64,000 nt of DNA from Caldimonas brevitalea (GCF_001017435.1 NZ_CP011371.1:5890001-5954000); one strand, 5' to 3'. Positions 11,651 through 19,193 are shown, counted from the stretch's first letter. The notes: generated from the sequence alone by a model not told the origin. Numbers and translations are program-made.

Positions 11651-12082
11651 ATGAACCCAGACCGCAAGGGAGCGAGCAACACCTCGGCGTCGCATCCGCA
11701 CAGTGCCGCCACGGAGGAGGCTGCGGGGGCGCCGGCGCGTGCTCGCATCGAGGACGGCGGCGTACGGAAGCCTGGGCGCTTCGATCTCAGTGGCAGCCCC
11801 CGCACGCAGGCGGTGGAGCGACACCGCATCTTCGAGCCGCTGCAGGCGTGCGCCGCGCTGCTCGACCGGCTGCCCGCGCTGTTGCGGGACCCCGAGCAAG
11901 GCCCTGCCCTGCGCCAAGTCTGCGCCGCGCTGGAACAGACGTCACAGCGCATCGTCGACGCCGGCCTGGGGGATGACGAGGAATGGCGGCGCGCGGCGCC
12001 GGCCATGTATCGGGGTTTGCTCGCGGCGTCGCGGGTCCTCACCCATCTGCACGAAAAGACGCTGCGCAGCAGCCGTTGGTAG
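11651..12082 (+). CDS. Putative Hrp-regulated protein of unknown function, 143 residues
   Basis: I do not recognise the family. The N-terminal 60 residues are polar and disorder-prone (Ser/Ala/Gly/Arg-rich), and the C-terminal 80 form probable amphipathic helices (FEPLQACAALLDRLPALLRDP, VCAALEQTSQRIVDAG, YRGLLAASRVLTHLHEKTL). A flexible N-terminus followed by a helical body is common in type III effectors and chaperones, but this is only a shape argument. The ATG at 11651 was chosen (GTG two codons earlier possible); the frame is open far upstream, but the PIP-box promoter at 11476-11500 would start transcription near 11540, which excludes the upstream part. It converges with the hrpB1-like gene 18 bp away. 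Context supports membership of an Hrp regulon. Confidence 0.6.
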   Translation: MNPDRKGASNTSASHPHSAATEEAAGAPARARIEDGGVRKPGRFDLSGSPRTQAVERHRIFEPLQACAALLDRLPALLRDPEQGPALRQVCAALEQTSQRIVDAGLGDDEEWRRAAPAMYRGLLAASRVLTHLHEKTLRSSRW

Positions 12083-12099
12083 GCCAGGGGCCCAGCGAA

Positions 12100-12594
12100 T
12101 CAAGGGGCCCCGGCCTTGGCCTGCGCGTTCTTCAAGATCGCGGTGATCCGCTGGCGCACCTGCTCCGCCTCGGCCGCGTTGGGCGCCGGATGCAGCCCGC
12201 CGGCCTGGGCTTGCAGGAAGCCGTTGAGCAACTGCAGCGCCCCGTTGCTGCCGCCCTCTCGCAACAGCTTGGCGGCATAACGGGACCACTCGGCATCGCC
12301 CATCCGGAACAAACAGCCGGCCAGCAAGGCGCTGGTCAACGCGGGATCGATGCGGGTCGCCACCTCGATCTGCTTCAGCAGGCGCACCGCGCCGATCCAG
12401 TTTTCCAGCCGGATCTGCAGCCGCACTTCGGCGAGCGTCGCCTGGCCCTCGTCGTAATGCAGGCGCAGCGCGGCGGCGAGGATGTCTTCCAGGTCGTCGT
12501 GCCGTGCGGTCGCGAGGCCCAGCGAGAAGATCTTCATCAACACCTTCAAGGCCAGGTCGCTGCCCGGAAGCGGATGGGGTTGATCGGATGACAT
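12100..12594 (-). CDS. HrpB1/HrpK-family type III secretion protein
   Basis: A 164-residue protein resembling the HrpB1/HrpK family encoded in Xanthomonas and Ralstonia hrp clusters, a helical-repeat fold; Xanthomonas HrpB1 is a periplasmic component needed for type III secretion. Matching features are the helical pair LMKIFSLGLATARHDDLEDILAAALRL, then EVRLQIRLENWIGAVRLLKQIE, then LTSALLAGCLFRMGDAEWSRYAAKLL, which aligns in pattern with the HrpB1 core. The C-terminal 45 residues are Ala/Gln-rich. The ATG at 12594 has no strong ribosome site. It lies 61 bp downstream of the harpin-like gene, so both probably come from the PIP-box promoter at 13397-13457. No other hrp apparatus gene is visible in the window. 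Confidence 0.75.
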   Translation of the reverse strand: MSSDQPHPLPGSDLALKVLMKIFSLGLATARHDDLEDILAAALRLHYDEGQATLAEVRLQIRLENWIGAVRLLKQIEVATRIDPALTSALLAGCLFRMGDAEWSRYAAKLLREGGSNGALQLLNGFLQAQAGGLHPAPNAAEAEQVRQRITAILKNAQAKAGAP

Positions 12595-12655
12595 AGGGCG
12601 AAAGGCGGAGGGGCACCTGCCAAAGGACGCCGGCGGGTGCCCGCTGACCTATGCC

Positions 12656-13345
12656 TCAGAAGTCGTTCTCTTGGTTCAGGTCGCCGGCCGAGACCGTCAC
12701 CTGGTTGGCGTCCCAGGTCACGCTGCCATCGCGACCATCGTCGCCCTCGGCCTCGTCAGGGCCGCCAAACGCTTTGAAGATGCCCTGGTCCCCGGTCTCC
12801 AGTCGCTCCCGTTCCTTGGTGGCGCCGGAGTTGAGCGTGATGCTGCCGTCCTGGCCCATGACGCCCACGTGGTTGCCGCTGCCGTTGTACAGATTGCCCT
12901 GGCTGTCGGCCTGCAGGTGCAGCGCCTCACCACCGGCGGCGGTGTTGATCTTCACGTCGCGCAGCCCCTGGCCGGCGCCGTAGCCGTCGTCAGCGGCCGT
13001 GCCCTGACCGGTCGGCCCGGGCCCGGCCGGCGGCTGCGAGTTCGGATACTGCCCCGTCTGGTACTGCGGCTGTTGTTGGAACTGCCCGCCGTCGAACTGC
13101 TGCTGTTGGCCGCCATAAGGTTGCTGGCCACCATAGGGTTGCTGGCCCCCGTAAGGCTGCTGGCCGCCGTAGGGGTCCTGCTGATCCAACGGTGCGCCGG
13201 CGAGTTGCTCGACCAGGTTCTCCAGGTTCTCCAGCAGGTTCTGGGCTTGGGCCAGCAGTTGCGTCGGGTCGGTGGGGGCCCCAGCGCCATACGGCTGAGC
13301 GGTGGGGATGGTCGGGTGCAAATAGGTTTCGCTGATGGGATTCAA
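12656..13345 (-). CDS. Harpin-like Gly/Gln-rich PYGGQQ-repeat protein (putative type III secreted)
   Basis: A 229-residue acidic protein without cysteine, rich in Gly and Gln. Residues 27-50 form an amphipathic helix (LLAQAQNLLENLENLVEQL). Residues 58-81 are four exact PYGGQQ repeats, followed by Q/P/G-rich sequence to about 130. The C-terminal 100 residues look like a beta-rich domain (DVKINTAAGGEALHLQADSQG, GVMGQDGSITLNSG) ending in an acidic tail. No signal peptide is present. Lack of Cys, glycine/glutamine richness and acidity are the traits of harpins. The start is TTG at 13345, seven bases after AGGAGC; no ATG fits. A PIP box and matching -10 precede it and an hrpB1-like gene follows, which supports type III export. 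Function remains inference. Confidence 0.65.
   Translation of the reverse strand: MNPISETYLHPTIPTAQPYGAGAPTDPTQLLAQAQNLLENLENLVEQLAGAPLDQQDPYGGQQPYGGQQPYGGQQPYGGQQQQFDGGQFQQQPQYQTGQYPNSQPPAGPGPTGQGTAADDGYGAGQGLRDVKINTAAGGEALHLQADSQGNLYNGSGNHVGVMGQDGSITLNSGATKERERLETGDQGIFKAFGGPDEAEGDDGRDGSVTWDANQVTVSAGDLNQENDF
13103..13174 (-). repeat. Four tandem 18-bp units encoding PYGGQQ
   Basis: Four head-to-tail 18-bp units (13157-13174, 13139-13156, 13121-13138, 13103-13120) encode identical PYGGQQ hexapeptides while differing at synonymous positions. The amino-acid repeat is conserved beyond the DNA repeat, which suggests selection on the protein. Confidence 0.9.
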
Positions 13346-13396
13346 GATCGTTGCTCCTGAGTGGGGTTTGAACAAGAGGGCAAGGCGCCCGAATTC

Positions 13397-13457
13397 ACGA
13401 TAGCGACGGGTGCTAGGGACCACTTCGACGAAACGAACGCATCCATCGGAATGCGAA
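13397..13457 (-). promoter_or_regulatory. PIP-box promoter of the harpin-like/hrpB1-like genes
   Basis: On the minus strand TTCGC-N15-TTCGT (13457-13433; equally TTCG-N16-TTCG) is followed after 30 bases by TATCGT (13402-13397). This fits the full PIP-promoter consensus, TTCGB-N15-TTCGB-N30-32-YANNNT. The predicted transcript start is near 13390, about 45 bases ahead of the TTG start codon. Confidence 0.78.
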
Positions 13458-13659
13458 GCACGCGTCGTCGGATTTGGCGTCGGCGTACCTGACGAGCACG
13501 CTCGAAAGCGCGAGCGGTGTTCAACAGGTGATGGACGGTTGTCGACCCATTTCGTGGACCCGGTTTGCCCTCGGCGCTGCCGCCCCTTCATCGCATGCCG
13601 CACACTCTCGGTAGGGCTCCCGTTCGTCGGGTCCTTCCGCGCGTTCATGCTCTGCTTCC

Positions 13660-13687
13660 ACAACGCTGCTTTCACAACGCTGCTTTC
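13660..13687 (+). repeat. 14-bp tandem duplication abutting a start codon
   Basis: Two exact copies of ACAACGCTGCTTTC (13660-13673 and 13674-13687), followed by a partial third (ACAA), end at the ATG at 13691. It looks like a recent slippage duplication in the leader of the following gene. Confidence 0.85.
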
Positions 13688-13690
13688 ACA

Positions 13691-14629
13691 ATGACTTCCC
13701 AGATGCTTCAAGTCACCCCCCTCCGCACCCTCCAGCTGGACCCAGGACCCGACACGACCGCCCCGCTCCACTTGAGCGCCGCGAGCGGCCTGGTGCGCGT
13801 CGGTGAACGCCTCTACGTGGTGGCCGACGACGAAAACGCGCTGGGCGTCTTCGACCTGTCGAACGATGGAGCCGGCCAGCGCTTTCGCGTCTTCGAGGGC
13901 GCGCTGCCGGCGGGCCATCCCGAGCGCAAGGCCACCAAGCCGGACCTGGAAGCATTGACCTTGCTGCCAGCCTTCCCCGACCACCCGTTCGGCGCGCTGT
14001 TGGCCGTGGGTTCGGGATCGCGTCCTACACGCTTGCGCGCAGCGCTGGTGCCTCTCGATAACCGGGGGGAGATCGACGGTGCAGCGCGGCCGGTCGACCT
14101 GACGCCGCTGCTCGAGCCACTGCGCTTGCACTTCCCCGAGCTGAACATCGAGGGCGCCTTCGTCGCGCCAGATCGGCTGTGCTTGCTGCAACGCGGCAAC
14201 CGGGCGACGCCGGTCAATGCTTGTGTCACCTTCACCTGGCCCGAGGTCGAACGCTGGCTGTGCGGCGCAGGCCCCGCACCTGCCGCTGTGTCGATCACCC
14301 GCTTCGATCTGGGCCTGCTCCATGGCACGCCCCTGTGCTTCACCGACGGTTGCGCGCTGCCCGACGGCGGATGGGTGTTTTGCGCGGCGGCCGAGGACAC
14401 GCCCGACAGCTACGCCGACGGGCGCTGTCTGGGCTCGGCCGTGGGTGTCGTCGACGCGGCCGGAAGCGTCCGGGCCCTGGAAGCGCTGAACCTCGTCTGC
14501 AAGGTCGAGGGCATCGACGCCACCTTGCGCGGCGACCGCATCGACCTCCTGATGGTCACCGATGCCGACGACCGCGACCTTCCCGCGCGCTTGCTGTCGG
14601 CCACGCTGAGCCTGCCACCGACGAGCTGA
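13691..14629 (+). CDS. Conserved hypothetical protein, beta-propeller-like (DUF6929-type)
   Basis: A 312-residue soluble protein resembling the DUF6929 group of proteobacterial hypotheticals, probably a beta-propeller. Repeated blade-like segments are seen: SGLVRVGERLYVVADDENALGVFDL, PDLEALTLLPAFPDHPFGALLAVGSGS, LNIEGAFVAPDRLCLLQRGN, DGCALPDGGWVFCAAAEDT and KVEGIDATLRGDRIDLLMVTDADD. The last recalls esterase-like phytase propellers. No signal peptide is visible from ATG 13691; ATG 13703 is an alternative. The leader contains the 14-bp tandem duplication. It faces away from the Hrp-type genes and has no obvious tie to them. The molecular function is unknown. Confidence 0.7.
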   Translation: MTSQMLQVTPLRTLQLDPGPDTTAPLHLSAASGLVRVGERLYVVADDENALGVFDLSNDGAGQRFRVFEGALPAGHPERKATKPDLEALTLLPAFPDHPFGALLAVGSGSRPTRLRAALVPLDNRGEIDGAARPVDLTPLLEPLRLHFPELNIEGAFVAPDRLCLLQRGNRATPVNACVTFTWPEVERWLCGAGPAPAAVSITRFDLGLLHGTPLCFTDGCALPDGGWVFCAAAEDTPDSYADGRCLGSAVGVVDAAGSVRALEALNLVCKVEGIDATLRGDRIDLLMVTDADDRDLPARLLSATLSLPPTS

Positions 14630-14781
14630 ACGGCGGGTTGCACCGGTCTCCCGGGCCGCGCTCCCATGGCTCGAGCGAGCGCCCCCGAAGTGAGGGGCCC
14701 GGGCACGAACGCCCAGTGCTACATCTCTCGCCGGAGCCGATCCAGATTCGGACGGCGTCCGGAAAGCGAGGTTTCAGGGAG

Positions 14782-16872
14782 ATGAACAAGACGCTGTTGG
14801 CGCCATGCGCGGCGCTCATCCTTTCGGTTCTGCACGGTCCTCTCGACGCAGCGCCGGCCTACCAGGCCTTGCCTCTGCCATACGAGCCCGACTCGGTGCG
14901 GTCCATCACACTCGGTGAACGCGGCCACTTGGTCGTCTCGGTCAGCGGGTCGCCTTCGATGTACGTGCACGGACCTGACGGCACCGTCAGCCTGCTGCCG
15001 CCGCTGGGCACGAGTCCTCGTGGCTATGGCGACAGCGTCGCGTACGGCGTCAATGCGGCAGGCCAGGTAGCCGGCCATTCGAGCTACTTCGCCTCGGGCG
15101 TGTACGGCGGCAGCCGCGCGGCGATGTGGTCGCAAGGTCGCGTCACCTACCTCGGGGACTTCGGCCACGACCGGTGGGGCGAGGCCTACGGCGTGGCCCG
15201 TTTCATCAACGCGCGAGGTCAGGTGGCCGGCGACGCCTACACCTACAACACCTCGGGCGACGTCGAGAACTACAGCACCGGGTTCCTGTGGTCCGAGGGA
15301 CGGCGGGTGCAGCTGGCCGGCTTCTCGGGCGCGACAGCCGGCATCTCGGCCCGCATTGAGGCATTGAACGTACACGGTCAGATCGCTGGCAACGTGGGCT
15401 GGTCCGATGGCGAGACGCATTACTCCAAGGCGGTGATCTGGGACAGCCACGGCGTCCCGACCGCGCTGCCAGGGCCCGACAGCCGCGCCATCTCGTTGAA
15501 TGACGCCGGGCGGGCCGTCGGGGTGGCCTGGGGCAGCGAAGGCGGAGCGCGCGGCCTGCTGTGGCGCGACGGTGCCGCCATCGACCTGGGGCATCTCTGG
15601 CTGGATGGCCATGGGAACAGTTGGATCGAGCCGGTCAAGATCAACAACCGCCAACAGGTGCTGGTCCAGGCCTCCAAGTATGTGAACGGGGAACCGGCCG
15701 GCTACCGGGCCGCGTTGTGGGAAGCGGGCGTGCTGCGCGAGATCGATGCGTCAGCGGTGGTGGGGCACGATGGCCGGGTGCGGCCGATCGACCTCAACGG
15801 CGCCGGGCACGTGGTGGCCGCCAGCACCGTCGCGCTCGTGTCGTTCGACGGGCGCTCCTTCCAGGACCTGAATCGCCTGGTCGACACCGCAGCGCTGGCC
15901 GGTTGGACCCTGCGGGAACCGACGCAGATCAATGATGCGGGCCAGATCGTCGTGCGGGGCTGGCACGACGCGACCGGCCGTTCGTCCTACTTCCTGTTGA
16001 CCCCGGTGCCGGAGCCCTCGAAGGGCCTGATGCTGGGGTTGGGCCTGTTCGCCACCGTCCGTCGAGGACGGCGGCCTCTCGCGTTCGGGCCGTTGCGTGC
16101 GGGCGCCCTCCTCCGCGGTGTGGTGCCCTTGCTGCTGCTCGCCGGCGGTTCCGTGTCGGCGGGGGAGAACCTGCTGCGCAACGGCGAGTTCGAGGAACGC
16201 CGCCTCTACGACCCCGACCTCTACTGGCCGCTGGACGTGCCCGAGCACTGGGACACGCCCCGGTTCAGCGCCGACGATCAGATCGCCGGCGGCGAGCTGT
16301 TCCAGAATGCGGTGTTGTGGTCGGACAAGCGTCTGCCGACGGCGGACGGCCGGCCCGACCCCGCCGTCTGGATGTTCAACGCGGCGGCCTTCGGGCAGGC
16401 CTTCACGGTGACCGAGGCCGGTCACTATCGCTTGAGGTGGACCGATGCCGGCACCTACTCGGTTCGCTATCCGTGGGAGAAGAGCATTCCCTTTTACGGT
16501 GACGAGCACCGCGGCCAGCGTTATGCGGTGCAGTTGGGGGACCAGTTGCTCGGTGAGTACCAGGCGGTGCACGGGCAGGCCGACCGGTGGCACGAACTGG
16601 ATCTCACGTTGACGCCGGGCACCCACTCCCTGAGCTTCGCCGGCCTCTACCACGGCGAGATCGAGCGCTTTGGCGGCTCGAACCAGTATGCGCGGCAGAC
16701 GGTGGTCTACTTCGCCGCCTTCGACAACGTCTCGGTCACCGCGATGCCGGAGCCCGGCACTTGGGCGCTCGTCGGGCTAGGCTTGCTCGGTTTGGCCGGC
16801 GCCAGCCGCCGGCGCCGACACTCGTGCGAGTCGGCCGCGAACGGCGCCGGGGTCGCGAGCCGCAGCGACTGA
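14782..16872 (+). CDS. Fused double PEP-CTERM exported protein (HAF-repeat protein plus second PEP-CTERM protein)
   Basis: A 696-residue ORF that reads as two exported proteins in a row. Part 1: signal peptide (MNKTLLAPCAALILSVLHGPLDA), then extracellular HAF-type repeats (YGVNAAGQVAGHS, FINARGQVAGDA, ALNVHGQIAGN, SLNDAGRAVGV, QINDAGQIVVRG), then a PEP-CTERM sorting tail: VPEPS at 409-413, a short hydrophobic stretch, and RRGRR. Part 2: after about 20 residues comes another signal-peptide-like stretch (residues about 438-460, LLRGVVPLLLLAGGSVSA), a beta-rich domain starting GENLLRNGEFEE, and a full PEP-CTERM tail, MPEPG at 655-659, then GLGLLGLAGASRRRR. An in-frame TTG at 16093 could start part 2 separately. 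A real fusion, a sequencing error, or an overlapping second start would all fit. The exosortase is not in the window. Confidence 0.8.
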   Translation: MNKTLLAPCAALILSVLHGPLDAAPAYQALPLPYEPDSVRSITLGERGHLVVSVSGSPSMYVHGPDGTVSLLPPLGTSPRGYGDSVAYGVNAAGQVAGHSSYFASGVYGGSRAAMWSQGRVTYLGDFGHDRWGEAYGVARFINARGQVAGDAYTYNTSGDVENYSTGFLWSEGRRVQLAGFSGATAGISARIEALNVHGQIAGNVGWSDGETHYSKAVIWDSHGVPTALPGPDSRAISLNDAGRAVGVAWGSEGGARGLLWRDGAAIDLGHLWLDGHGNSWIEPVKINNRQQVLVQASKYVNGEPAGYRAALWEAGVLREIDASAVVGHDGRVRPIDLNGAGHVVAASTVALVSFDGRSFQDLNRLVDTAALAGWTLREPTQINDAGQIVVRGWHDATGRSSYFLLTPVPEPSKGLMLGLGLFATVRRGRRPLAFGPLRAGALLRGVVPLLLLAGGSVSAGENLLRNGEFEERRLYDPDLYWPLDVPEHWDTPRFSADDQIAGGELFQNAVLWSDKRLPTADGRPDPAVWMFNAAAFGQAFTVTEAGHYRLRWTDAGTYSVRYPWEKSIPFYGDEHRGQRYAVQLGDQLLGEYQAVHGQADRWHELDLTLTPGTHSLSFAGLYHGEIERFGGSNQYARQTVVYFAAFDNVSVTAMPEPGTWALVGLGLLGLAGASRRRRHSCESAANGAGVASRSD

Positions 16873-16919
16873 CGCCGGCGTGCAGCACCAGCGCCGGCGT
16901 CAGCAGGGGCGGCCAAGCG

Positions 16920-17762
16920 TCAGCGTCGGGCGCGGCGCGCCGCCACCAGCGCAGCGAGACCGGCGAGCACCAGGGCCGCGCTGGCGGGTTCGGGCACCAC
17001 AGCCGTCACCCCGAAAGCCGACGCGGTGGCCCGCGCCGACAAGTAGCCGAACAGCGGCGCCGCGCTCAGGTTGTGAAAGCTGATCGACAGCAGCCCCGAG
17101 TTGTCCAGGTCGTCCACCGCCGCGTCGACCGCGGTGATGGCGCTGCGTTGGCTGAAGCTGTCCTGCGGGCCGCTGCCATCGCCCGGGTCGGCACCGCGGA
17201 TGCGCAGGAAGGCTTCGGCCCGGGCATGTTCGTAGGCGTGACCCTCGGCGCCGGCGGCACCGGTGTCGAGCGCCGTCACGCTCGCGTCGGCCGTGACCGT
17301 GAGCGCCGTGTGCGGTGACACGCTGATGCCGAAGTCGTCCGCGAAGAAGACGTTGCTCTCCGCCGAGGCAAAGGCGGTCGCGCTGCCGCGCGCCAGGCTG
17401 ACCGCACGCGCCTGCAAGGACGTGTCGGTGGTGCTGGCCTCAGCCTGCTGGAGGGTGACCGACCGGGTGAGGTTCAGCGTCGCGATGAAGGAGAAGTCGG
17501 CCAGGATGGCGTCGTCGTGCGTGCCCAGCCCGCTGTGGTCGACCGACACCGTCAGCTCGGTGCGCTGGCGGTTGGGCGCGTCCGGGTCGGCCACGATCGA
17601 GAACGACGGCGCGATGCCGTCGTCCGGTGCGAGGTCGACCAGCGAGAACTGCAACTCGCTCAAACGCGCTTCAGCCACGGCACCCGCTCGACCAGGGCCG
17701 GCCAGCACCATGCCGACCACGAAAACACACACCACGGACACACCGGACAGTCGAGACGGCAT
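16920..17762 (-). CDS. PEP-CTERM sorting-domain protein
   Basis: A 280-residue exported protein. A signal peptide (MPSRLSGVSVVCVFVVGMVLAG, cleavage near GRAGA) is followed by about 220 residues of Thr/Ser/Ala-rich beta sequence, then VVPEPASAALVLAGLAALVAARRARR, a textbook PEP-CTERM tail (motif, hydrophobic helix, Arg cluster). Exosortase cleaves such tails at the inner membrane, and the products usually end in the matrix or on the cell surface, often with exopolysaccharide genes. The ATG at 17762 follows AAGGAGC; the upstream open frame is ignored. It converges with the fused PEP-CTERM ORF (47 bp apart). The mid-region has no domain I recognise. Confidence 0.88.
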   Translation of the reverse strand: MPSRLSGVSVVCVFVVGMVLAGPGRAGAVAEARLSELQFSLVDLAPDDGIAPSFSIVADPDAPNRQRTELTVSVDHSGLGTHDDAILADFSFIATLNLTRSVTLQQAEASTTDTSLQARAVSLARGSATAFASAESNVFFADDFGISVSPHTALTVTADASVTALDTGAAGAEGHAYEHARAEAFLRIRGADPGDGSGPQDSFSQRSAITAVDAAVDDLDNSGLLSISFHNLSAAPLFGYLSARATASAFGVTAVVPEPASAALVLAGLAALVAARRARR

Positions 17763-18150
17763 CGCAGGGCTCCTTGCAGTTGGGGGCAGGGGCACACGTC
17801 GAGGGCGGCAAAGGCGTTTTCACCCAGAACAGGCTCCGAACGGCACTATCGACGACAGGGGCATCGCGGGCCACCCCTGAACAAAGGGGCGAGTGCGGCT
17901 TGAAAAGTCGAGCTGCATGTTCTATTGACGCGCGCGCCTTCGTGCGTCTTTGTGCATCTTCCTTGTTGACGCGCGCGTCTTCGCTTGACGTGCCCGCCCC
18001 CGTCCTCCACAGCCGCGAGCGGGTCACTGCGCCCCTAATGCCGGCTTCACGACGTCTTCCTACAGTCAGCCCCAGTCCTCGTCGCACACACACTCGCGTG
18101 CTGCGAGGGGTACGACCTGCGTTGACACCCACCCGATGGAGATCATCAAG
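17763..18150. other. Divergent intergenic region with paired direct repeats
   Basis: Separates the PEP-CTERM gene from the Tat-leader dehydrogenase. It contains two near-identical 18-bp direct repeats (17925-17942, 17966-17983) and no supported gene. Confidence 0.6.
17925..17983 (+). repeat. Pair of 18-bp direct repeats, possible operator
   Basis: TTGACGCGCGCGCCTTCG at 17925-17942 and the same with one C-to-T change at 17966-17983. The 41-bp period is close to four helical turns, so both copies would face the same side of the DNA. A third partial copy (TTGACGTG) follows at about 17985. Confidence 0.55.
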
Positions 18151-19125
18151 ATGAACCAGCCCGCTGCAGATCAGGACGACACCCTCTTGGTGGCTCCGCC
18201 GCCGCTGCCCGACCCCGGCCGCCGGCGCATGCTTGGCAGCGCTGCCGCCGGGACGGTGGGCGGCCTGGTGGCCGGCCTGGCCGGAGGTGTGGCGCTGGCG
18301 CAGGACGCGCGCCAGCCGGCGCTTCCGCCCCGTGTCGGCCCGCGCCGCTTCGACGGCAAGGTGGTGCTGGTGACCGGCGGCACCTCGGGCATCGGCCGTG
18401 CCGCGGTCTGGGCCTTTGCGGCCGAAGGCGCGCGCGTGAGCTTTTGCGGCCGCCGCGACGCCGCGGGCCAGGCGCTGGTCAGCGCCGTGACGGCGGCGGG
18501 CGGCGAAGCCCACTATCAACACGCCGACGTGCTGAACGAGGGTGAGGTGCGCGACTTCGTCAACCGCACGGTGCAGCGCCTGGGCCGGCTGGACATCGCC
18601 TTCAACAACGCCGGCATCTCGATCGAAAAGCCGCTGCACGAGTTCGGCACCGACGAATGGGACCGCGTGCAGCACACCAACGTGCGCGGTGTCTTCCTGG
18701 CGATGAAGTATGAGTTGCCGCACATGATGTCGGCCGGCGGCGGCGTGGTGCTGGTCACCTCGTCGATCGCCGCGCTGGGCAGCCACCCCGGCCGCTCGGC
18801 CTATAGCGCGAGCAAACGAGCCTTGCTGGGCCTGGTGCAGGGCGCCGCGCTCGACTATGCGCGCCACAACATCCGCATCAACGCCCTGCTGCCCGGGACC
18901 GTCGACACCCCGCTGGTGCGCGGGCTGGCGGGCATGACCGAAGTGCCGGATGCCATGTGGCAGGTGATGGCACGTCAATGGGCGAAGCTGAACGTGCCGG
19001 GCCAGCAACGCATGGCCACCGCCGAGGAGATCGCGGCCTTTGCGCTGGCCTTGTGCAGCGACGACTTCCCCTACATGACCGGCTCACACATGGTGCTGGA
19101 CGGCGGCAAGACGTCGCTGGGCTGA
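18151..19125 (+). CDS. Short-chain dehydrogenase/reductase with Tat-like N-terminal leader
   Basis: A 324-residue SDR oxidoreductase. The catalytic core (about 65-324) has the Rossmann motif TGGTSGIG (75-82), the NNAG motif in IAFNNAGIS, the catalytic YSASK, and a C-terminal TGSHMVLDGG. What is unusual is the first 50 residues: a charged twin-arginine stretch (PGRRRMLGS, 22-30), a hydrophobic Ala/Gly segment and a VALAQD cleavage-like site, which together look like a Tat signal peptide. SDRs use cytosolic NAD(P)H, so an exported SDR is atypical; the leader could instead be an uncleaved membrane anchor. The ATG at 18151 was chosen; one five codons upstream is possible. It stands alone between convergent glpD and the PEP-CTERM genes. 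The substrate is unknown. Confidence 0.85.
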   Translation: MNQPAADQDDTLLVAPPPLPDPGRRRMLGSAAAGTVGGLVAGLAGGVALAQDARQPALPPRVGPRRFDGKVVLVTGGTSGIGRAAVWAFAAEGARVSFCGRRDAAGQALVSAVTAAGGEAHYQHADVLNEGEVRDFVNRTVQRLGRLDIAFNNAGISIEKPLHEFGTDEWDRVQHTNVRGVFLAMKYELPHMMSAGGGVVLVTSSIAALGSHPGRSAYSASKRALLGLVQGAALDYARHNIRINALLPGTVDTPLVRGLAGMTEVPDAMWQVMARQWAKLNVPGQQRMATAEEIAAFALALCSDDFPYMTGSHMVLDGGKTSLG

Positions 19126-19193
19126 CGGGCACTGGGTGACCGGTGTCGGCTCGCCTCGAGCGGCACCGAAGACCGGCCGAGGCGCGCGAGATC

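Larger units (their letters stand above)
13346..13690. other. Divergent intergenic region between harpin-like gene and 13691 gene
   Basis: Holds the PIP-box promoter on the minus strand and, next to the plus-strand gene, a 14-bp tandem repeat (13660-13687). No additional gene is supported. Confidence 0.6.

Noticed and set aside
14179..14781. Upstream extension of the fused PEP-CTERM frame
   Set aside because: Overlaps the 13691-14629 gene; the signal peptide at 14782 marks the real start.
14630..14781. Sigma-54 promoter for the fused PEP-CTERM gene
   Set aside because: A GGGCACG stretch near 14698 lacks a -12 GC at the right spacing.
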